A DNA stretch of 64,000 nt from positions 1 to 64,000 of the forward strand of contig CANNBA010000006.1 of the NCBI GenBank assembly GCA_947502765.1, read 5' to 3'. Shown here piece by piece: positions 52,943 through 61,062 of the stretch. The stretch's first letter is position 1, and every line of letters begins with the position of its first letter. The stretch comes from BACL11 sp945865535 (GTDB lineage: Bacteria; Bacteroidota; Bacteroidia; Flavobacteriales; BACL11). The translations under genes were made by a program, and so were the position numbers. Under the pieces are notes generated by a model. It saw only the letters and a list, made by a program, of their open reading frames with translations, was not told where the DNA came from and ran no database searches.

Positions 52943-53458
52943 ATGAAAACTTTAATTTTATCAAGTTCCTTATCTAAAAATTCACGCTCCTTTATTCTAT
53001 GTAATGAAGTTTCAAAAAGCCTCTCAAAAAAAGGTGTTGACTGTACTATTGTAGATGCAAGATATATTCCAATGCGTCCTAAACACTATGAACTCACTTC
53101 TGAAATGGAGGCTTTTGCTGATCAGATAAAAGAAACTGACAACATAATTATTGGCATGGGAGTCCATTGTTATAGCGTAAATGATTCTTTAAAAATATTA
53201 TTAGATACGTGTTTTTCAAATGCTACAGCAAAATTCTATGGAATATTATGTGCCGCAGGAGGAGAGAGAAGTTATTTATCTACTATGCATCTAACTCAAA
53301 TATGCATGAACGAATGGCGGATGATCCAATTGCCAAGAATAGTCTATGCAACCGGCAAAGATTTTAAAGAAGATTGCATCTTATCAACTGAATTATTGGA
53401 AAGAATAGCCCTTTTTTCAGAAGAATTCCACTCAATAGGTAATAAATTATTGGCCTAA
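52943..53458 (+). CDS. NAD(P)H-dependent FMN reductase-like flavodoxin-fold protein
   Basis: A 171-residue protein with the flavodoxin-like fold. TLILSSSLSKNSRSFIL binds the FMN phosphate, and TDNIIIGMGVHCYSVNDSLKILLDTC with GILCAAGGERSYLS gives the isoalloxazine loops, as in NADPH-dependent FMN reductases. The physiological substrate is unknown. It starts 5 bases after recQ and overlaps the convergent M20 peptidase gene by 4 bases. Confidence 0.78.
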   Translation: MKTLILSSSLSKNSRSFILCNEVSKSLSKKGVDCTIVDARYIPMRPKHYELTSEMEAFADQIKETDNIIIGMGVHCYSVNDSLKILLDTCFSNATAKFYGILCAAGGERSYLSTMHLTQICMNEWRMIQLPRIVYATGKDFKEDCILSTELLERIALFSEEFHSIGNKLLA

Positions 53459-54624
53459 TTTTTAATAGCTAAATAAGCCATAAGTCCCATCCCAATTTTT
53501 AAAGCATTCTCATCAATATCAAAACGAGAAGTATGTAATCCGTATGTAATTCCTTTTGAGCTATTAGCCGTACCTAAGCGGTAAAAACAAGAAGGAACTT
53601 CATTACAATAATATGCAAAATCCTCTGCTGTCATCCTTAGAGAAAGATCAAGTACGTTCTCTTTCCCCATATATTCTTTAGCATAAGTAATGGCCTTATT
53701 TGTTAATGCTTCATCATTATGTAAAGATGGATATCCTCTAAAAACCTGAAAATTGATATCAAGAGCACATTCTTTGGCAATCTTATTTGCAATTTCTTGC
53801 ATTTGCAAATGTGCTGAACTTCTAAACTCTTCATCAATGGTTCGGAAAGTTCCTTTTAGCTCAACTTCATTTGGAATTACATTACAATATCCATTTGCCT
53901 CTACAAAACCTATTGCAAAAACAGCAGGAATATTACGATAAGACAAAAAATGATCATCTAAACAAGTAATTAATTTTGCTGCAGCAATGATAGGACTATT
54001 GTAAGTTTCTGGTAGTGCTGCATGGCCACCAAAACCAGTAATAGTTATGTGAATCTCATCAGCTGACGCCATGTATTTGCCAGGGCAGAAACCAACTTTT
54101 CCTACTTCTAAATCAGGGAATACGTGTTGCCCAAACATTTTTTGAACTTTTGGATTCTCCAAAACTCCTTCCTTTATCATTTGCTGTGCTCCTCCAGGAT
54201 ATTGCTCTTCAGCTGGCTGAAAGATAAATTTTATACTCCCCTCCCATTCTTTGCTTAAAGCATCTAATATTTTCACAGCACCTAACAAAGAGGCCGTATG
54301 AGCATCATGCCCACAAGCATGCATTACTCCTTTATTTTGAGAACAATATTCAACATTATTCTCTTCAATAATTGGCAAAGCATCAAAATCAGCACGCAAA
54401 GCAAGTGTTTTTGAATTTGGATTATTACCTTCCAATAAAACTACTATAGCGGTATCTGCAATATTCTCAGTAAAAGGAATTTTCCAACTCTTTAAAATAG
54501 ATTTTATATAAGCTGAAGTCTCATGTTCCTTAAACGAAAGCTCAGGATTTTTATGAATATGCCTTCTAATAGCAACAACATCATCAAAAATATTTTCGGC
54601 TAATTCTTTAATCTTTTGTATCAT
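53455..54624 (-). CDS. M20 family amidohydrolase (N-acyl-amino-acid / hippurate hydrolase type)
   Basis: A 389-residue metallo-hydrolase of subfamily M20D. Zinc-site residues are visible in LRADFDALPI, MHACGHDAHTASLLG, FQPAEEQYPGGAQQMI and MTAEDFAYYC. The dimerisation domain (about 180-290) holds TGFGGHAALPE. No signal peptide is seen, so it acts in the cytoplasm on N-acylated amino acids or aminoacyl compounds. It stands alone on its strand and overlaps the end of the convergent flavoprotein gene. Confidence 0.92.
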   Translation of the reverse strand: MIQKIKELAENIFDDVVAIRRHIHKNPELSFKEHETSAYIKSILKSWKIPFTENIADTAIVVLLEGNNPNSKTLALRADFDALPIIEENNVEYCSQNKGVMHACGHDAHTASLLGAVKILDALSKEWEGSIKFIFQPAEEQYPGGAQQMIKEGVLENPKVQKMFGQHVFPDLEVGKVGFCPGKYMASADEIHITITGFGGHAALPETYNSPIIAAAKLITCLDDHFLSYRNIPAVFAIGFVEANGYCNVIPNEVELKGTFRTIDEEFRSSAHLQMQEIANKIAKECALDINFQVFRGYPSLHNDEALTNKAITYAKEYMGKENVLDLSLRMTAEDFAYYCNEVPSCFYRLGTANSSKGITYGLHTSRFDIDENALKIGMGLMAYLAIKN

Positions 54625-54761
54625 TTTGAAAAGCTAAGTTGTATCGCACCTATTTGTATAAATATTAAACAAAAAAATTAAACTATTTATAGTACAAATG
54701 TAAAAAAGGAATTGTCAGTAAAGGCATGCTAAAAGAGATAATTTTATATTACTAATTAACA

Positions 54762-54769
54762 TACATTTG
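54762..54769 (+). promoter_or_regulatory. -7 box of the MBL-fold hydrolase gene
   Basis: TACATTTG matches TAnnTTTG exactly, 32 bases before the ATG at 54802. The -33 region is AT-rich with no clear TTG. Confidence 0.5.
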
Positions 54770-54801
54770 CAACTCACAAAAAGCAGAAAGCAGAAAAAAT
54801 C

Positions 54802-55440
54802 ATGAAGATTAAATCCTTTACCTTTAATCCTTTTCAAGAAAATACTTATGTCATTTATGATGAAACTAAAGAATGTATCATTATTGACCCTGGATGCTAT
54901 ACTAATGAGGAAAAAAAGATACTGAATCAATTTATAATTAATGAAGAACTAAAACCTGTAAAACTCATTAATACTCATTGCCATATTGATCATATACTAG
55001 GAAATAAATTTACCAGCGAGCAGTGGGACATACAATTATACATGCATAAAGAAGATTTGCCTCTGCTGGAGAATGCAGCCAAAATTGGAAAAATGTATGA
55101 TTTGGAAAATTATGAAGGATCTCCTTATCCAAAACATTTTTTAGATCAGGGGGATACACTTACTTTTGGAAAAAGTAGTTTTGAAATTCTATTTACTCCG
55201 GGTCATGCTCCTGGACATATTTGCCTTTACAGCAAAGAAAATAATTTACTTATAGCTGGGGATCTTATTTTTCAAAGAAGTATAGGGCGTACTGATTTGC
55301 CAGGTGGAGATTACGACACTTTAATTCAAAGCATAATTGGCAAACTATTTCCATTGCCCAACGAAACACAAATATTTTGTGGACACGGACCTACTACCAA
55401 TTTAGGATATGAAAAAGAAAACAATCCCTTTTTACAGTAA
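54802..55440 (+). CDS. MBL-fold metallo-hydrolase (glyoxalase II-like)
   Basis: A 212-residue hydrolase with the binuclear-metal motif HxHxDH in NTHCHIDHILGN, then GHAPGHICLY, AGDLIFQRSIGR(T)DLPGGD and FCGHGPTT. This set fits the YcbL/glyoxalase II group, which hydrolyses thioesters such as S-lactoylglutathione. It lacks the C-terminal substrate domain of classic GloB, so the substrate is open. It is monocistronic and converges with the transporter gene across 28 bases with no strong hairpin. Confidence 0.85.
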   Translation: MKIKSFTFNPFQENTYVIYDETKECIIIDPGCYTNEEKKILNQFIINEELKPVKLINTHCHIDHILGNKFTSEQWDIQLYMHKEDLPLLENAAKIGKMYDLENYEGSPYPKHFLDQGDTLTFGKSSFEILFTPGHAPGHICLYSKENNLLIAGDLIFQRSIGRTDLPGGDYDTLIQSIIGKLFPLPNETQIFCGHGPTTNLGYEKENNPFLQ

Positions 55441-55468
55441 GAAATAGCTAAGAAATCCCTTTCTAAAA

Positions 55469-56683
55469 TTATTTTTTTCTTTCATAATCTTTTATCAAAA
55501 GAGAATACATAAAAACCCCAAAAGCATACAAAACAGCAGTTATATAAAAAATATGAGCATAAGGCAATCCTTCTGCTTTTAAGAATCTAAATATTTGCGA
55601 ACTGAAAAACCAACTCCCACTCCATATAGCAGCTATAATTGCGCTTAACATTTCTTGATTTTTTGCTCCTACATAATTCATAGTAAGTTCAGAAGTCATA
55701 GGAGCAGCCATATTCATTAAGGGTGTGCGCACCCAATAACACATTATTGCTAAAGGAAGTCCCCACCAGTAATCCTTAAAAAACTCAGTTGTAGCTAATG
55801 CAACTAAAGCGATAACAGCAATCGTTTGAACATAAGTTATTCCTTTTTGGAACCCCAACTTACTTTTTAAATTAGGCACTAATAATGATAAAATAGCCAC
55901 TAAAATACTTGCAATTCCTCCTATAACAGCAAATCCTGAAGAATCTATTTGAAAATTATGAAAGAAAAATAAGTTAATAAATGGAATGGTTAATCCAGCT
56001 CCAACTGCAATAATTAAAGTTGGAACAATGGCTTTCATAAGCAAAACCCAATCATAGGATTTCCATTGCAAGCGTTCTTTAACAGACTCTACCACATCCA
56101 CCTTCATTTTTAATACATAATACACTCCTATAAAGCCAAGAATTGATATTCCAAGTAATATCTTACCTTCATCAAATTCTCTCATAAATTGACCAGCACC
56201 AAAAATGATGAATCCACTAAAAATAGTCCCAAAACTATTAGTGGCGTAGTTTAATGAAATAGCATGTGATTGATTTTCAATAATTGTATTGCGCATTAAA
56301 TAAGGTAAAGAACATACTTGGAATAACGTAAATACAACCCCCCAAAGGATAAATAATGCAGGCAAATACTGATACCAACCATAGTGCACCAAAAGAATAA
56401 GTACAATAGCAACTATTGGGACTCCCAATCCACCTATCATAAAAAAAGGTTTGAGAGGTTTTCCTTTTATATAAATTCCCAAAGGAAATGCCAATAACAT
56501 AACCGCTAAAAAACGATAGGAAATAAAATTAGCTATTTCAGGATCAGAAAAACCCTTTTTTGCCAAATAGATGTTTAAAATTAAGAAAAAAGCGGCACCA
56601 ATTAATTGAATAAAAAATTCTGCTTTTATCATTAAAAGAACATGTTCTTCTAATTGCAAGTATCGCTTAATAACTTTTTTCAA
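55469..56683 (-). CDS. MFS transporter
   Basis: A 404-residue membrane protein with about 12 hydrophobic segments. Family-like features are the loop FPLGIYIKGKPLKPFF between helices 2 and 3 and a central cytoplasmic loop (about 205-218, VVESVKERLQWKSYD). No substrate is evident. It starts 17 bases after the DUF4286 gene and is probably the last gene of a serS-TPR-DUF4286-transporter run. In relatives this place often carries rsmA, which is not seen here. Confidence 0.8.
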   Translation of the reverse strand: MKKVIKRYLQLEEHVLLMIKAEFFIQLIGAAFFLILNIYLAKKGFSDPEIANFISYRFLAVMLLAFPLGIYIKGKPLKPFFMIGGLGVPIVAIVLILLVHYGWYQYLPALFILWGVVFTLFQVCSLPYLMRNTIIENQSHAISLNYATNSFGTIFSGFIIFGAGQFMREFDEGKILLGISILGFIGVYYVLKMKVDVVESVKERLQWKSYDWVLLMKAIVPTLIIAVGAGLTIPFINLFFFHNFQIDSSGFAVIGGIASILVAILSLLVPNLKSKLGFQKGITYVQTIAVIALVALATTEFFKDYWWGLPLAIMCYWVRTPLMNMAAPMTSELTMNYVGAKNQEMLSAIIAAIWSGSWFFSSQIFRFLKAEGLPYAHIFYITAVLYAFGVFMYSLLIKDYERKK

Positions 56684-56700
56684 ATCAAATCATGTGTCTC

Positions 56701-57009
56701 TTAGAACTCCTCTATCACCTCCATAATAGTGCGAAAGGCAACTGCTTTATCGCCATAACGGGCTATATGTTTTTGTTGCAACTCAGGAGAGAATTTGATT
56801 TGATAGTGATGTAAATCCTTCATGCTGGAGCAGGAGTAAGCAATAGCAAAAGTATTATTACTATCCCCCTGGGCAATAACTCGATTTATTTGAGCTTTAT
56901 TAAAAACGCCACAAGCCATCACCTCAGGAATATGCTCCGTTTTCATCCAATTTAACCAATCGGCTTTAATACTTTCTTCAACACTTACAGTAACATTATA
57001 AATTATCAT
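56701..57009 (-). CDS. DUF4286 family protein
   Basis: A 102-residue small protein with the ferredoxin-like pattern of DUF4286: MIIYNVTVSVEESIKADWLNWMKTEHIPEVMACGVF, a middle strand FAIAYSCSSM, and a final helix HHYQIKFSPELQQKHIARYG. The function is unknown. It overlaps the TPR protein gene by one base; this pairing is common in Flavobacteriales. Confidence 0.87.
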   Translation of the reverse strand: MIIYNVTVSVEESIKADWLNWMKTEHIPEVMACGVFNKAQINRVIAQGDSNNTFAIAYSCSSMKDLHHYQIKFSPELQQKHIARYGDKAVAFRTIMEVIEEF

Positions 57010-58811
57010 TACTCGTCTTTTAAATTATTTCCTCTTAAATCTCTGAATCGTTTTCGCGATTCTGCAACATAAATACTACTGTTGTGCTCTAATAAAATTT
57101 GCTCATATAATTTCATGGCTTTTTCAGAATCTTTTAAAATAGTATCATATATTTTTGCTCTTTTGTAAAGAGCATCATCAGCCAAAATATCATAACTCCA
57201 ATCTGCTTCTATTTTTTCATAATTAGCTAAAGCGTCTTCAACTTTTCCATTATTCAAATAAATAGCTGCCTTTCTCATATAAATTTCATCTGATAATGAA
57301 TGTCCTGGAAATGCAATTAATACTGAATCGTATTTTAGTATTGCCTCATCATATTTTTGTTGATAATGAAGCAAATCAGCATTGGCAAAAACGCGCATTG
57401 AGATTTCAGTAGTATCTAAATTAAAATTATCAGTTATTAATAATGACAACTCCATTGCATTATTAGCAATCAGCTTAGATGTAGATGCTTTCAAAGTTCC
57501 CAATTGTGCTTGTGCCCACTGAAAATCACCTTGGTAATAAGATATTTTAGCTATTCTTAACTTAGCTTCATGCCCTATAGGATGTTCTTTAAGATCTTTC
57601 TCAACTTGAGCGTAATATAACATTGACTCCCAAATATCTCCTTGTAACAATAACACATCCGCATACTCCATTTTACATTCTGCCAAGTCATAATTATCAA
57701 TCCCCGGAATTCCCATAGCATCCTGAAGCAAACTCTCAGCAGCTGTTAGATCATGCAAATAAAAAGCTTTAAAATGTGCGTAATTAGATAAAAGAATAAC
57801 AGTCTCCTTTTTTATGCCTAAATCAGTTACTATTTTTTTATACTCTTTATCTAAAATGCTCACATCCTGATTTTTAATAGTCATACTTTTAGTTAAAGCA
57901 TATAACTTATTGATATTAGCCTCAACAAAAAGAGGGTTTTGTTTTCCCTTTGCAATCACATAATCATAAGCATCTACAGCTAACTCAAAATATTCTTTAT
58001 CTAAGAAGGACTCTGCTAAATCATACACTGCTTCTCCATCTGAAATTATTCGTTTATCCAAAGCTTTAGCCTGAATCAATGCCATATTAAACTGATGATT
58101 TTGCATAAAAAGCCAAATTAACATTTCTGTGAAATCTGTTCTTTGCTGTTCGACTCTCACTTTTAGTAATAATAATTTCTTTACTAACTCATAATTCTTA
58201 TCACTTTTAATCCCATCATTATCCAAAAATCTTTGGATTTGAGATGTAACCATTTGCTTTTGTCCAGGATTTCTCTCCATCTCATCTAAATACTCTTTAA
58301 TCATCAAGTCTACCTCTTCAATTTTTGCGAAAAGTTGTGCTTTTTCCATCCCAAAATTATTCTGGGGATTTATTTTTTCAGATAATTTATACAAATCAAG
58401 AGCTTTTTGATAGATTTCATGTCTAGTAAAAGTATTGGCTAAATTTATTGTTTGTGAGCGCTCTCCATCAAATTTTTTGAGAAGTAGCCCGTAAGCAATA
58501 TCTGCTTTTTTAATATTCCCAGATTTTTCTTGAGCAATTATAACTCCCAATTGATAGTGTAATTCTTTAGGATATTTTTTAACCAGTTTCTTAGCTAAAT
58601 CTTCTGCTTGCTTATATTTCTCCAATTTTAAAAGAGAAGTATAGTAAGGCTCGTAATAAGCTACTGAAAAATGGGAATTCATCAACTCCTCATATAGAGC
58701 AATTGCTTTTTCATATTCTCCATTAATATAATACTGATATGCTATTTGCTGATTACTTTGCTGGGAAAAAGCAAGAGTAGAAATTAGTAAAAATACTACT
58801 AGTAAACGCAT
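57009..58811 (-). CDS. Secreted tetratricopeptide-repeat protein
   Basis: A 600-residue protein with a signal peptide (RLLVVFLLISTLAFSQ, cleavage near 17) and TPR-like helical pairs throughout, clearest at NGEYEKAIALYEELM (about 30), KYDEAILKYDSVLIAFPGHS (about 490) and NGKVEDALANYEKIEADW (about 530). It is expected in the periplasm or at the outer membrane as a scaffold. Similar proteins near serS in relatives have no assigned role. It starts one base after the serS stop. Confidence 0.88.
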   Translation of the reverse strand: MRLLVVFLLISTLAFSQQSNQQIAYQYYINGEYEKAIALYEELMNSHFSVAYYEPYYTSLLKLEKYKQAEDLAKKLVKKYPKELHYQLGVIIAQEKSGNIKKADIAYGLLLKKFDGERSQTINLANTFTRHEIYQKALDLYKLSEKINPQNNFGMEKAQLFAKIEEVDLMIKEYLDEMERNPGQKQMVTSQIQRFLDNDGIKSDKNYELVKKLLLLKVRVEQQRTDFTEMLIWLFMQNHQFNMALIQAKALDKRIISDGEAVYDLAESFLDKEYFELAVDAYDYVIAKGKQNPLFVEANINKLYALTKSMTIKNQDVSILDKEYKKIVTDLGIKKETVILLSNYAHFKAFYLHDLTAAESLLQDAMGIPGIDNYDLAECKMEYADVLLLQGDIWESMLYYAQVEKDLKEHPIGHEAKLRIAKISYYQGDFQWAQAQLGTLKASTSKLIANNAMELSLLITDNFNLDTTEISMRVFANADLLHYQQKYDEAILKYDSVLIAFPGHSLSDEIYMRKAAIYLNNGKVEDALANYEKIEADWSYDILADDALYKRAKIYDTILKDSEKAMKLYEQILLEHNSSIYVAESRKRFRDLRGNNLKDE

Positions 58812-60077
58812 TTATTTTATAATATCAAATCCTGTATAAGGCTGTAATGCCTTTGGTATTTTTACTCCATCAGGAGTTTGATTGTTCTCAATAAGAGCAG
58901 CATAAATTCTTGGCAAAGCTAAAGCACTTCCATTTAAAGTATGACAAAGCTGAGTCTTGCCATTTTCATCTTTATATCTTAACTTTAATCGATTCGCTTG
59001 ATAACTTTCAAAATTAGAAACGGAACTTACCTCTAGCCATTTTTCTTGACCCGCTGAATATACTTCAAAATCAAAAGTAAGTGAAGAAGTAAAACTTAAA
59101 TCGCCACCACACAATTGCAATATTCTGTAAGGCAATTCCAATTCATCTAAAATACTGGCAACATGATTAACCATAGCATCCAAAGTCTCGTACGATTTTT
59201 CAGGATGCTGAATCTGAACAATTTCTACTTTATCAAATTGATGCAATCGATTTAAACCCCTTACATCTTTACCGTATGAACCTGCTTCACGCCTAAAACA
59301 AGGAGTATAGGCCGTACATTTAATTGGGAAATCTTTTACAATTACATCTCTAAAAAAGTTAGTTACCGGAACCTCAGCTGTTGGTATTAAATATAAATCA
59401 TCCTCAGTTACATGATACATTTGCCCTTCTTTGTCTGGCAACTGCCCTGTACCAAATCCTGAAGCTGCATTTACTAAATGAGGAGGCAAATATTCCGTAT
59501 AACCTGCAGCAATATTTTTATCTAAAAAATAAGCAATTAATGCTCTTTGTAATCTTGCTCCTTTATTAGTATAAACAGGAAAGCCTGCCCCAGAAATTTT
59601 ATTTCCTAATTCAAAATCAATTAAACTATACTTAGAAGTTAATTCCCAATGGGGCTTAGCTCCAGACATTAAAGTAGGAATTTTTCCTGATTCTTTAATT
59701 GTTATATTATCAGTATCGGACTTACCTGCATGAACTGAAGAATGTGGAATATTTGGAATTTGGACTAAAATATTTTGAATCTCGTTTTCTAATTCTGCTT
59801 GTTTGTGTTGCAGTGCTTTTGATTCTTCTTTAATACGTGATGATTCTTCTTTCAGAGCATTTGCTTCTTGCGACTTACCCCTTTTGTACAGTTCTCCAAT
59901 TTGGATTGCCAATTGATTTCCTTTAGCTAAAAATTCGTCTGCCTTTTGCTGAGTTGATTTTCTTTCATCATCTAAAGAAATTACAGCATTGAATAGCTCA
60001 GTGGCATCCATATTTTTTACTTTTAATAAAGTAATATAGGCTTCTTTATTATCTCTTATCTTATTTATATGTAACAT
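58812..60077 (-). CDS. serS: Seryl-tRNA synthetase
   Basis: A 421-residue class II synthetase. The N-terminal coiled-coil arm (about 30-110) binds tRNA-Ser. Motif 2 is TPCFRREAGSYGKDVRGLNRLHQFDKVE and motif 3 includes HTLNGSALALPRIYAALIENNQ; the serine-site TAEVPVTNF precedes them. Length is normal. A -7 box lies 27-34 bases upstream, directly after the rplU-rpmA terminator, so it has its own promoter. Confidence 0.98.
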   Translation of the reverse strand: MLHINKIRDNKEAYITLLKVKNMDATELFNAVISLDDERKSTQQKADEFLAKGNQLAIQIGELYKRGKSQEANALKEESSRIKEESKALQHKQAELENEIQNILVQIPNIPHSSVHAGKSDTDNITIKESGKIPTLMSGAKPHWELTSKYSLIDFELGNKISGAGFPVYTNKGARLQRALIAYFLDKNIAAGYTEYLPPHLVNAASGFGTGQLPDKEGQMYHVTEDDLYLIPTAEVPVTNFFRDVIVKDFPIKCTAYTPCFRREAGSYGKDVRGLNRLHQFDKVEIVQIQHPEKSYETLDAMVNHVASILDELELPYRILQLCGGDLSFTSSLTFDFEVYSAGQEKWLEVSSVSNFESYQANRLKLRYKDENGKTQLCHTLNGSALALPRIYAALIENNQTPDGVKIPKALQPYTGFDIIK

Positions 60078-60103
60078 CTTCTTATTTTACTTGGAATGAG
60101 GAA

Positions 60104-60111
60104 CAAATATA
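60104..60111 (-). promoter_or_regulatory. -7 box of serS
   Basis: On the minus strand the bases read TATATTTG, an exact TAnnTTTG. A TTG that could serve as -33 lies about 22 bases further upstream, inside the rpmA terminator hairpin. Confidence 0.55.
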
Positions 60112-60115
60112 AATA

Positions 60116-60145
60116 AAAAAACTCCTGATTGCTCAAGAGTTTTTT
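60116..60145 (-). terminator. Intrinsic terminator after rplU-rpmA
   Basis: AAAAAACTC (60116-60124) pairs with GAGTTTTTT (60137-60145) around a 12-base loop. It begins 24 bases after the rpmA stop and ends in T on the minus strand. Confidence 0.75.
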
Positions 60146-60169
60146 ATAAAATATAAATTACCGCAATCC

Positions 60170-60421
60170 TTAGTTTTCTACTGATACATAGGATCTGTTA
60201 TTTCTCTTTTTAGTAAATTTTACGGTACCAGCAGCTAGCGCAAATAAGGTATGATCTTTTCCAATCCCAACATTTTCGCCTGGATTATGTACAGTCCCTC
60301 TTTGTCTTACAATAATATTACCTGCAATAATTTCTTGTCCTCCAAAGATTTTAACACCTAATCGTTTGCTTTTCGAGTCTCTACCATTTTTCGAACTACC
60401 CGCTCCTTTTTTATGTGCCAT
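60170..60421 (-). CDS. rpmA: 50S ribosomal protein L27
   Basis: An 83-residue ribosomal protein with the canonical start AHKKGAGSSKNGRDSKSKRLGVK and the GNIIVRQRGT(V/R)xxPGxNVGxGKDHTLFAL motif. There is no N-terminal cleavage extension of the Firmicutes type. It follows rplU after 26 bases, the usual gene order, and ends before an intrinsic terminator. Confidence 0.98.
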   Translation of the reverse strand: MAHKKGAGSSKNGRDSKSKRLGVKIFGGQEIIAGNIIVRQRGTVHNPGENVGIGKDHTLFALAAGTVKFTKKRNNRSYVSVEN

Positions 60422-60447
60422 TTTATTAAGTTTTTAAAAGTTCTTAA

Positions 60448-60906
60448 TTATTTATTCTCTTTTTTAACAGCTGGCTTTTTAGCAGCAGTTTTAGTTACTA
60501 GTGCTTTTTCAGCATCTGGCTTTTTAGCTACTGGTGCTTTTTCAACAACTGGTTTAGCTTCCTTTTTTGGTCCAACTTCTTTTGTTACAGAAGCATTTTC
60601 ATCAATTTTCAGAATTTCTATTTTAGTTAAATACTGTCTGTGACCATTTTTAACTTTATATCCTTTTCTTCTTTTCTTTTTAAAGACAATTACTTTATCG
60701 CCTTTGAGGTGCTCAAGTACTTTTGCAGTTACCTTAGCTCCTTTTATAACTGGGGCGCCAACATTTATTTTACCAGCATTATCCATCAAAAGAACTTTAT
60801 CAAAATCAACTTTTGATCCTTCTTTTGCTTCTAATCTGTGTACAAATATCTGTTGATCTTGTTCAATTTTGAATTGTTGCCCTGATATCTCAACTATTGC
60901 GTACAT
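60448..60906 (-). CDS. rplU: 50S ribosomal protein L21 with Lys/Ala/Pro-rich C-terminal tail
   Basis: A 152-residue L21. Residues 1-101 are the normal protein: MYAIVEISGQQFKI, VLLMDNAGKINVGAPVI and the RKGYKVKNGHRQYLTKIEI signature. Residues 102-152 are an added low-complexity tail of Lys, Ala, Pro, Val and Glu (units such as KKPAVKK and EKAPVAKK), likely disordered and basic. Tails of this kind occur in some Bacteroidota L21. A complete promoter with -33 and -7 elements is upstream, and rpmA is downstream. Confidence 0.97.
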   Translation of the reverse strand: MYAIVEISGQQFKIEQDQQIFVHRLEAKEGSKVDFDKVLLMDNAGKINVGAPVIKGAKVTAKVLEHLKGDKVIVFKKKRRKGYKVKNGHRQYLTKIEILKIDENASVTKEVGPKKEAKPVVEKAPVAKKPDAEKALVTKTAAKKPAVKKENK

Positions 60907-60932
60907 TATTATTTATTTTAAAAAATGGATTG

Positions 60933-60965
60933 CAAAAGTAAACAATCTAATAAAACAAACAAGAA
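60933..60965 (-). promoter_or_regulatory. Promoter of rplU-rpmA
   Basis: On the minus strand TTCTTG (60960-60965) is followed after 19 bases by TACTTTTG (60933-60940), matching the -33 TTG and -7 TAnnTTTG consensus with ideal spacing. Transcription would start near 60927, about 20 bases before the ATG. It is the best-formed housekeeping promoter in the window. Confidence 0.75.
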
Positions 60966-61033
60966 TTTAATTGCTTTTTTTGAATGACTACATTTCTATA
61001 AAACATTCTATGCTATTATCTCGTTAAAAAGAC

Positions 61034-61041
61034 TAAATTTG
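61034..61041 (+). promoter_or_regulatory. -7 box of the M43 protease gene
   Basis: TAAATTTG matches TAnnTTTG exactly, 22 bases before the ATG at 61063. No convincing -33 element is seen. Confidence 0.5.
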
Positions 61042-61062
61042 CCTTTGAAAACTAATTTTGTT

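Noticed and set aside
55451..55464. AGAAA-TCCC-TTTCT hairpin between the MBL hydrolase and MFS genes
   Set aside because: Only five A/T-rich pairs; too weak to call a terminator.
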